From assembly GCA_947372575.1 (NCBI GenBank), contig CANBUF010000158.1:1-5464 (forward strand): DNA of 5,464 nucleotides. Direction: 5' to 3'. The stretch is from Alcaligenaceae bacterium (lineage in GTDB: Bacteria; Pseudomonadota; Gammaproteobacteria; Burkholderiales; Burkholderiaceae). Under the pieces are notes generated by a model. The model did not search any database, had not been told where the DNA came from, and worked only from the letters and a program-made list of their open reading frames with translations. Shown piece after piece: positions 1-4,616 of this stretch. The position numbers and the translations under genes are program-made. How positions within the stretch are numbered: position 1 is the stretch's first letter; the number at the start of each line of letters is the position of its first letter.

Positions 1-455
1 CCAACCGACTGTGGATCTGTCGCCACAACCACTGCATGAAACAGGTTCAGAGGACCATCTGCACTAATCGCCGAGGCTGGCCGCATGGCGCCAACCAACA
101 CGACAGGCTTATTGCTCTGCACGACCAGATTTAAAAAATATGCGGTTTCTTCTAGCGTATCTGTGCCGTGAGTAATCACAACACCAGTAATTTCTGGTTT
201 TGCCAGACAGGCGTTGACACGTTGCGCCAGACGAAGCAAGACCTCATCATCGATGCGATAACTTTCAATATTCGAGACCTGTTCATACTCAAAGCGCGCC
301 ACAGATTGCAACGCTGGCACCGCCTCAATGAGCGCATCGACACCTTGACCGACTGTGTAATCGCTGAGCTGCGTGGCAAGTGCAGCAGAGGATGCAATGG
401 TGCCTCCCGTACCAAGAAGAGCCACAAGAGGGAGTACGGTGTGTGAGTGCGTCAT
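1..455 (-). CDS. L-asparaginase, type II-like, N-terminal part (gene runs off the window at base 1)
   Basis: This is the first 151 residues of an L-asparaginase, which hydrolyses asparagine to aspartate and ammonia. Visible motifs follow the type II (E. coli AnsB) pattern. GTGGTIASS at residues 15-23 holds the nucleophile Thr19, and SDYTVG at 31-36 holds the second catalytic Tyr33. Ser65 matches the substrate-binding serine, [13 protein letters not shown] starts at 96 with Thr98-Asp99 of the second triad, and [17 protein letters not shown] starts at 122. The catalytic lysine and C-terminal domain lie beyond the window; family members are about 330 residues. ATG at 455 is the only plausible start: an in-frame stop lies at 465-467, and conserved sequence begins by residue 8. 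The Shine-Dalgarno match is poor. There is no signal peptide, so a cytoplasmic enzyme is inferred, unlike periplasmic E. coli AnsB. It lies 141 bp downstream of the aminotransferase, with no clear terminator between, so co-transcription is possible. Confidence 0.95.
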   Translation of the reverse strand, partial: MTHSHTVLPLVALLGTGGTIASSAALATQLSDYTVGQGVDALIEAVPALQSVARFEYEQVSNIESYRIDDEVLLRLAQRVNACLAKPEITGVVITHGTDTLEETAYFLNLVVQSNKPVVLVGAMRPASAISADGPLNLFHAVVVATDPQSV

Positions 456-482
456 TGAAAAATGCTACTTTTTATTAAAAAT

Positions 483-512
483 AAAATATTGAATAAGATG
501 CCGTATGAACAA
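483..512 (-). promoter_or_regulatory. possible sigma70-type promoter for the asparaginase gene
   Basis: In the 141-bp gap before the asparaginase, the minus strand carries TTGTTC (507-512) and, 18 bases on, TATTTT (483-488). The second box is about 28 bases before the ATG, in a strongly AT-rich stretch. Each hexamer matches consensus only partly, and AT-rich sequence yields such matches by chance. The rest of the gap (513-596) shows no convincing hairpin or open reading frame. Confidence 0.2.
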
Positions 513-596
513 CTGCATTAGACGATATCTTGCCTGGGTTTAGTCAAAGAGCTGTACACGAAGTCAGGTAGCTATTCACATGCACATACTTTTATT

Positions 597-1802
597 TTAC
601 TCAGAGAGCTTTTCGCAGGCACGCCTCAGCCGAACCATCCCTTCATTTAACGTATCCAATGACGTCGCAAAGGAGAACCTGAAAAATGGTGAGGAGCCAT
701 AACCTGCACCATGCACACCTGCAAGCTTTTCTGCATCCAGCAAGTAGAGTACAAAATCTTCATCCGTCTTTAGAATCTGACCTGCTGGTGTTTTTTTTCC
801 GATTAAACCAGCACAACTTGGCAATACATAAAAAGCACCTTCAGGCCTATGGCACGTCACACCTGGAATGTCATTCAAACTTGCGACAACAAAATCACGT
901 CGCTCCTGAAAAATTCTGATGTGTTCTGCAATGAAATGCTGCGGCCCGGTTAGCGCCTCAAGTGCTGCAGCCTGACTGATGGAAGAAGGGTTTGACGTGC
1001 TCTGCGACTGCAGCTTGGTCATTGCCTTGATGAGTTCTTCGGGTCCCGCGCAATAACCTATGCGCCATCCCGTCATCGCGTAGGCTTTTGACACACCATT
1101 CGCGGTGAGGGTGCGGTCTTTTAGTTCGGGAGCGACCTGGGCCATGGTACAAAATTCACGACCATCAAAAAGGACATGCTCATAGATGTCATCAGACAAT
1201 ACCCAGACATTTGGATGGCGCACCAGGACATCCGCCAGCGCACGCAATTCCTGACGCGAGTACACCGCTCCGCTCGGATTGTTTGGAGAGTTAAGAATCA
1301 GCCACCGCGTGCGCGGAGTAATGGCTTGCTCAAGATCTGCGGGCTGCAGCTTGAAGCCCTTTTCAGGAGGACACGTTACAGGCACTGGCGTGCCGCCAGC
1401 CAATAAGACCATATCCGGATAGGACACATAGAACGGTGCGGGCACAATCACTTCGACGCCTTGCTGGACCGTCGTCATGATTGCATTAAAGATCGCCTGC
1501 TTACTTCCCGTGCTACACATCACTTCACTCGCCGAATACTCAAGCTGATTTTCGCGCAGGAACTTTGCACGCACTGCTGATTTGAGTTCGGCAGTGCCAC
1601 CTATATCGGTATATTTTGTTTTTGAGGCTGCCATAGCGCGCACGACGGCTTCGATCACATTAGGTGGCGTATCAAAATCCGGTTCGCCTGCAGTCAATCC
1701 AACAACATCATGGCCTGCGGCTTTAAGCGCTCGGGCGCGTTGCGTCGCCATTGAACTGGGCGATGGCTTAATCCGATTCATACGATCAGCGATCAGTGAC
1801 AT
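597..1802 (-). CDS. class I pyridoxal-phosphate aminotransferase, aspartate aminotransferase-like
   Basis: This complete 401-residue fold-type I PLP enzyme transfers an amino group between an amino acid and a 2-oxo acid in the cytoplasm. Subfamily I-gamma features are clear. TAGEPDFDTP lies at 37-46 and KYTDIGGTAELK at 63-74. LNSPNNPSGAVYS starts at 170 with Asn175, SDDIYEH starts at 203 with Asp204 and Tyr207, and SKAYAMTGWRIGY starts at 238. Lys239 is the Schiff-base lysine and Arg247 contacts the phosphate. Arg375 in FFRFSFA is the substrate-carboxylate arginine. Family knowledge suggests aspartate as donor; some I-gamma enzymes also use prephenate, and the sequence alone does not settle specificity. 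ATG 1802 has a GGAG (1812-1815) nine bases upstream. The gene starts 22 bases after the Bug-family gene, so the two probably share a transcript. An A8 run on the coding strand (791-798) encodes Lys336-Lys337; the frame is intact. Confidence 0.95.
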   Translation of the reverse strand: MSLIADRMNRIKPSPSSMATQRARALKAAGHDVVGLTAGEPDFDTPPNVIEAVVRAMAASKTKYTDIGGTAELKSAVRAKFLRENQLEYSASEVMCSTGSKQAIFNAIMTTVQQGVEVIVPAPFYVSYPDMVLLAGGTPVPVTCPPEKGFKLQPADLEQAITPRTRWLILNSPNNPSGAVYSRQELRALADVLVRHPNVWVLSDDIYEHVLFDGREFCTMAQVAPELKDRTLTANGVSKAYAMTGWRIGYCAGPEELIKAMTKLQSQSTSNPSSISQAAALEALTGPQHFIAEHIRIFQERRDFVVASLNDIPGVTCHRPEGAFYVLPSCAGLIGKKTPAGQILKTDEDFVLYLLDAEKLAGVHGAGYGSSPFFRFSFATSLDTLNEGMVRLRRACEKLSE

Positions 1803-1824
1803 GTCTGACTACTCCATTCGATCT

Positions 1825-2802
1825 TTATTGGGCTTGAATATGGGCTTCGCGGACAATCTTTCCCCACTTGGTACGCTCGGATTCAATGTGTGCGGCAAAC
1901 GCCTGCTGACTGCCTCCGGTTGGCCGCGCACCCAGTTCATCCAGCTTTTTCAACACCTGCGGTTCCTGCAGAATTAGATTGACCTCATGATTCAAGCGCT
2001 CAATCACTGCCGGAGGTGTTCCACCCGGAACCACAATCCCGGTCCAGGACAAAGACTCATAGCCCTTCACTCCCGCCTGATCCATCGTCGGGACCTGAGG
2101 CAACACAGATAGCGGCTCCATGCTGGTAATGGCCAGCGCTTTAACCTGTCCCGACTCAAGCAAAGGAACGGCAGACGGTGCATTATCAAAAATCATATCG
2201 ATCTGCCCACCCATCAGATCAATGAGCGCCTGCGAACTTCCCTTGTAAGGGATGTGGGTGATATCAACACCCGCCATGACTTTGAACAATTCACCAGACA
2301 GGTGCGTAGACGAACCCGCCCCCGAAGAGCCGAAAGACAACTTACCGGGCTTTTCTTTTGCTAATTTGATCAGATCGGCGACGCTTGCAACAGGCAGGTT
2401 TTTATTGAGGATCAGTACATTACTGATGCTTGTGGCATATACAACTGGAACCAGATCCTGGCCGACCTTGTAACCGGGATTCGGATAGATAAATTCGTTA
2501 ATCGAGAGGATACCTGTCGTGCCAAACAGCATGGTCCGACCATCGGGCTTAGCCTTTGCTACCGCCATGGCCCCAATATTGCCTCCTGCACCGGCACGAT
2601 TCTCAACCACCACGGGTTGTTTAAGTACGGCAGATAAACGCTCAGCGACCATGCGTCCGATAATGTCCGTCGAGCCACCTGGCGCAAAAGGCACAATCAT
2701 TGTGAGCGGTCCCTGCGGATAATCTTGCGCAAGCGCAGACTGCCCAAGCAGGGCAGATACGGTCACTAAAAGACTTGCACTAAATTGTTTGAACATACCC
2801 AT
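1825..2802 (-). CDS. Bug/TctC-family periplasmic solute-binding protein
   Basis: This complete 325-residue protein is an extracytoplasmic binding receptor of the tripartite tricarboxylate transporter (TTT) type. Residues 1-25 form a Sec signal peptide: Lys5, a hydrophobic core (ASLLVTVSALLG) and a probable AxA-type cut in SALA-QDYPQ. The mature part shows family hallmarks in order: IVPFAPGGSTDIIGR (36-50), the first ligand-contact loop; VVVENRAGAGGNIGA (64-78); PDGRTMLFG (86-94); SFGSSGAGSSTHLSGELF (156-173); and HIPYKGSSQALIDLMGGQIDM (183-203). ATG 2802 is preferred over Met3 (2796) because GGA lies six bases before it. No TctA or TctB membrane subunits are in the window, so this is an orphan receptor, as is usual for this family in Bordetella relatives. 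Known members bind aspartate (BugD), glutamate (BugE), citrate or nicotinate. The ligand here is not evident, though the adjacent aminotransferase and nearby asparaginase hint at an acidic amino acid. Confidence 0.95.
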   Translation of the reverse strand: MGMFKQFSASLLVTVSALLGQSALAQDYPQGPLTMIVPFAPGGSTDIIGRMVAERLSAVLKQPVVVENRAGAGGNIGAMAVAKAKPDGRTMLFGTTGILSINEFIYPNPGYKVGQDLVPVVYATSISNVLILNKNLPVASVADLIKLAKEKPGKLSFGSSGAGSSTHLSGELFKVMAGVDITHIPYKGSSQALIDLMGGQIDMIFDNAPSAVPLLESGQVKALAITSMEPLSVLPQVPTMDQAGVKGYESLSWTGIVVPGGTPPAVIERLNHEVNLILQEPQVLKKLDELGARPTGGSQQAFAAHIESERTKWGKIVREAHIQAQ

Positions 2803-2853
2803 AGTTTTTCCGATGATTGAGACTTGTTGGACGCATGACCGGCTTCAGGCTCA

Positions 2854-2862
2854 AAAATACCA
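2854..2862 (-). promoter_or_regulatory. possible extended -10 element for the Bug-aminotransferase unit
   Basis: The minus strand reads TGGTATTTT here, a TGn extension followed by TATTTT (2854-2859), about 50 bases upstream of the Bug-family ATG and downstream of the terminator at 2899-2933. No good -35 box is found at normal spacing. A new promoter is expected in 2803-2898 because the terminator closes the upstream unit, but this particular assignment is weak. Confidence 0.22.
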
Positions 2863-2896
2863 TGCAAACAACACTACCTCACCTCGGACAAGCAAC

Positions 2897-2933
2897 AAAA
2901 AACCCGCTCATCGTAGAAACGATTGCGGGTTTT
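2897..2933 (-). terminator. rho-independent terminator after tRNA-Leu
   Basis: The arms AAAACCCGC (2899-2907) and GCGGGTTTT (2925-2933) pair perfectly. Inside them ATCGT (2910-2914) pairs with ACGAT (2919-2923) around an AGAA loop, with a short asymmetric internal loop between the two stems. Read on the minus strand, the GC-rich stem runs into six U (2902-2897). It therefore ends transcription coming from tRNA-Leu and isolates that unit from the Bug-family gene. On the plus strand only four T follow and no gene reads in that direction. Confidence 0.85.
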
Positions 2934-3007
2934 GATCACTGCAGACTTTAATAACTGCAGATCTGAATATTTGCAGGTTGTGATATACAAAACGTCAAAA
3001 TTTTTAA

Positions 3008-3092
3008 TGGTGCCGACGGCGAGACTCGAACTCGCACAGCTTTCGCCACTACCCCCTCAAGATAGCGTGTCTACCAATTCCACCACGTCGGC
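3008..3092 (-). tRNA. tRNA-Leu (anticodon GAG)
   Basis: An 85-base tRNA with all elements visible on the minus strand. The acceptor stem is GCCGACG/CGTCGGC (3086-3092 and 3012-3018), followed by discriminator A and an encoded CCA (3008-3011). The D-arm region is GTGGAATTGGTAGACAC, typical of bacterial tRNA-Leu. The anticodon stem CTATC/GGTAG encloses loop TTGAGGG (3054-3060), with anticodon GAG at 3056-3058 reading CUC and CUU codons. A short class II variable arm has a GAAA loop. The T stem GCGAG/CTCGC closes loop TTCGAGT. It follows secG, as in many Burkholderiales, and is closed downstream by the terminator at 2897-2933. Confidence 0.97.
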
Positions 3093-3107
3093 ATTACCTT
3101 TATTGCC

Positions 3108-3147
3108 TTGCACTTTCTTTACAGCTATTACTTTGCACTTTGCTTAC
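3108..3147. repeat. short direct repeat (15 bases, two copies) in the secG-tRNA gap
   Basis: TTGCACTTTCTTTAC (3108-3122) and TTGCACTTTGCTTAC (3133-3147) match at 13 of 15 positions, with starts 25 bases apart. They lie in the presumed leader between the promoter and the mature tRNA-Leu. No function can be assigned, and a chance duplication in low-complexity sequence is possible. Confidence 0.45.
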
Positions 3148-3193
3148 CTAGTGCCTTGTTGCAGGTTTTTTGCAAATCCCTAACAAGCCCAAG

Positions 3194-3202
3194 ATTGTAG
3201 CA
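3194..3202 (-). promoter_or_regulatory. extended -10 promoter for tRNA-Leu
   Basis: The minus strand reads TGCTACAAT, a TGn extension plus TACAAT (3194-3199; five of six consensus bases). It lies about 100 bases before the mature tRNA 5' end, and the inferred start would be near 3187. No good -35 box is seen at 16-18 bases, which is tolerable for an extended -10 promoter. The inverted repeat at 3200-3224 ends exactly at the -10 box. Confidence 0.45.
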
Positions 3203-3224
3203 CGCGAGGAAGATCCTTGCGTGC
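3200..3224. repeat. inverted repeat between secG and tRNA-Leu, abutting the -10 box
   Basis: GCACGC (3200-3205) pairs with GCGTGC (3219-3224), and GAGGA (3206-3210) pairs with TCCTT (3214-3218) with one G-T wobble. This leaves a three-base loop and an 11-bp stem. It begins ten bases past the secG stop codon. On the minus strand no T tract follows, so it is not a standard intrinsic terminator. It could be a 3'-end hairpin of the tpiA-secG message or a protein-binding site in the tRNA promoter. Confidence 0.55.
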
Positions 3225-3234
3225 GAACCGTACA

Positions 3235-3663
3235 TTACTTCGTAGCAGGTACAACTGGAGCAGGTGCCGCAGGAACGCCAGGCACTGCGGATGCGCCAGG
3301 CACAACTGTGGGCGCTGCAGGCGCAGCACCAGGAATCACACCGGGCACAGCCGAGCCGACAGGTGCGGGTGCTGGAGCGGTTTGTGAGAAGGTAGACATA
3401 ATGCCGGTGTCCTGGCCCTTATTGCCACGATTCGCTGCATATGCCAGGCCAATAGTGCTGATAAAAAATACAACGGCAGCCCATTTGGTGGCACGCGACA
3501 TGAAGTTAGCCGCACCCGTTGCACCAAACAGACTACCAGCCGAGCCGCTACCAAAAGCTGAGCCCATGTCTGCACCTTTACCCTGCTGCAACAGCACCAG
3601 GGAAATGATGGATAAAGAAGCAATAATCTGCACAACTAACAGAACAGTAAACATCCAGGACAT
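3235..3663 (-). CDS. secG: SecG, preprotein translocase subunit
   Basis: SecG is the small inner-membrane subunit that assists SecYE and SecA in protein export. The 142-residue product has the two expected membrane segments: about residues 4-25 (FTVLLVVQIIASLSIISLVLL) and about 60-77 (WAAVVFFISTIGLAYAA). The signature loop lies between them: LLQQGKGADMGSAFGSGSAG (24-43), then SLFGATGAANFMSRATK (44-60). Residues from about 95 on form a low-complexity tail rich in Ala, Pro, Val and Gly, giving a longer protein than E. coli SecG (110 residues). Such tails are common in Burkholderiales and are presumably disordered. ATG 3663 has GGAG seven bases upstream (3671-3674). It follows tpiA by 60 bp with no terminator, so tpiA-secG is probably one transcript. 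Confidence 0.97.
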   Translation of the reverse strand: MSWMFTVLLVVQIIASLSIISLVLLQQGKGADMGSAFGSGSAGSLFGATGAANFMSRATKWAAVVFFISTIGLAYAANRGNKGQDTGIMSTFSQTAPAPAPVGSAVPGVIPGAAPAAPTVVPGASAVPGVPAAPAPVVPATK

Positions 3664-3686
3664 TGAAATACTCCGAAAACTAAACG

Positions 3687-3706
3687 ATCAACGCGGTACG
3701 CGTGAT
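3687..3706. repeat. small inverted repeat in the tpiA-secG gap
   Basis: ACGCG (3691-3695) pairs with CGCGT (3699-3703) around a GTA loop. ATC (3687-3689) and GAT (3704-3706) extend the stem past one bulged A. In the mRNA this would be an eight-pair hairpin about 24 bases before the secG start. It could be a processing or partial-termination point, but no proper U tract follows and the hairpin is small. Confidence 0.3.
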
Positions 3707-3723
3707 TCAAAACACTGCAAAAC

Positions 3724-4476
3724 TCAGGCAGCAATCGCCAGGAACTCTTCAGCAACTAAAGCGGCACCACCCACCAACGCACCGTCGATGTCTGGCATGG
3801 AAAACAAACTGGCGGCATTCGCTGCTTTGACGCTGCCACCGTACAAAATTTGAATATTGCCTGCGCCGGCAGCCTGCAAGGCTGCACGAATTGCGGCATG
3901 GACTTCCTGAGCTTGCTCGGGTGAGGCTGTCCGGCCTGTACCAATTGCCCACACAGGCTCATACGCCACAACCATCTGGTTGACGGCTGCTGCACCCAAG
4001 CCCAGTACTGGAGCCAGCTGACGCTGAATAACGGCAATCGCCTGACCTGCGTCACGCTCTGCCAGCGATTCACCCACACAGACCACTGGCGTCAAACCTG
4101 CAGTCAGAGCTGCCTGCGCCTTATCGGCAACCAGCTGATCGGTCTCACCGTGCATGGAGCGACGCTCCGAATGACCCACCAATACCCAGGTAGAGGCAAA
4201 ATCTTTGAGCATCGCACCGGAAACTTCTCCGGTAAAAGCACCTTGTTTTTGGGTGCTGATATCCTGCGCACCCCAGGACACAGCAGATCCCATGAGCGCC
4301 TCGGCAGCCTGATTTAAATAAGGGAACGGCACACACACGGCGATTTGTGCTGTCGATTGAGCTGGGCGCAACGCAGCCAGCAGCTTGGCATTATCAGCCA
4401 GATTGCCGTGCATTTTCCAATTCCCAATCACTAAACGCTTGCGCGTACCAGCACTACTTGTTGCAACCGTGGCCAT
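3724..4476 (-). CDS. tpiA: triosephosphate isomerase
   Basis: This enzyme interconverts dihydroxyacetone phosphate and glyceraldehyde 3-phosphate in glycolysis and gluconeogenesis. It is a cytoplasmic TIM barrel of 250 residues, the normal length. The full active site is visible: Asn19 and Lys21 in GNWKMHG, electrophilic His102 in LVGHSERR, and catalytic base Glu173 in AYEPVWAIGTGRTAS. That last motif is also the flexible loop 6. Phosphate-binding glycines lie in LYGGSVKAAN (211-220) and GALVGGAAL (232-240). The last motif is usually GGASL; here Ala239 replaces Ser. The N-terminus has about ten extra residues before the first strand, and no alternative start codon lies between ATG 4476 and that strand. 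AAGG ten bases upstream is the best ribosome-binding site. Its neighbours, a quinone oxidoreductase upstream and secG downstream, are the arrangement common in Burkholderiales. Confidence 0.98.
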   Translation of the reverse strand: MATVATSSAGTRKRLVIGNWKMHGNLADNAKLLAALRPAQSTAQIAVCVPFPYLNQAAEALMGSAVSWGAQDISTQKQGAFTGEVSGAMLKDFASTWVLVGHSERRSMHGETDQLVADKAQAALTAGLTPVVCVGESLAERDAGQAIAVIQRQLAPVLGLGAAAVNQMVVAYEPVWAIGTGRTASPEQAQEVHAAIRAALQAAGAGNIQILYGGSVKAANAASLFSMPDIDGALVGGAALVAEEFLAIAA

Positions 4477-4496
4477 ATCCGAAAAACCTTATCTCT

Positions 4497-4533
4497 AAGT
4501 TACAAAACCGGGATAAACCCGGCATTGTAACTT
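4497..4533 (-). promoter_or_regulatory. strong hairpin in the tpiA leader (leader structure or weak terminator)
   Basis: AAGTTACAA (4497-4505) and TTGTAACTT (4525-4533) are perfect reverse complements. Inside them CCGGG (4508-4512) pairs with CCCGG (4518-4522) around a five-base loop, with a 2x2 internal mismatch between the stems. Read on the minus strand, the inner GC stem is followed by TTTTG, so it might be a weak intrinsic terminator for the oxidoreductase gene. Equally, the full 14-pair structure ends 20 bases before the tpiA ATG and could shape its mRNA leader. No known riboswitch or attenuator fold is recognised. Confidence 0.5.
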
Positions 4534-4563
4534 GTAAGCCCCTATTAGGAAAACCAGCTATAC

Positions 4564-4589
4564 ATTATGAGGAGAAGCATCCCTGGCAA
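4564..4589 (-). promoter_or_regulatory. tentative tpiA promoter boxes
   Basis: On the minus strand CATAAT (4564-4569, five of six bases of a -10 box) lies about 90 bases before the tpiA ATG. TTGCCA (4584-4589) is upstream, but the 14-base spacing is too short for a good sigma70 promoter. The rest of the 140-bp gap (4477-4616) contains only the leader hairpin. Confidence 0.2.
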
Positions 4590-4616
4590 TGCATAATCAA
4601 GGTCCCGTCACCGCAA

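Noticed and set aside
176..427. Minus-strand 83-codon frame inside the asparaginase region
   Set aside because: It is a different frame of the same strand as the asparaginase, whose catalytic motifs read cleanly in the frame from ATG 455.
2899..3092. tRNA-Leu as an integration site for a mobile element
   Set aside because: No second copy of the tRNA 3' end, no integrase and no phage-like gene is present in the window.
3159..3175. TTGCA/TGCAA hairpin as a secG terminator
   Set aside because: The stem is only five AT-containing pairs, and on the minus strand no T tract follows it.
3170..3853. 227-codon open frame on the plus strand opposite secG and the end of tpiA
   Set aside because: It is antisense to two certain genes. 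Its Gly/Ala/Thr-rich stretch is just the complement of the repetitive SecG tail, and it shows no known motif.
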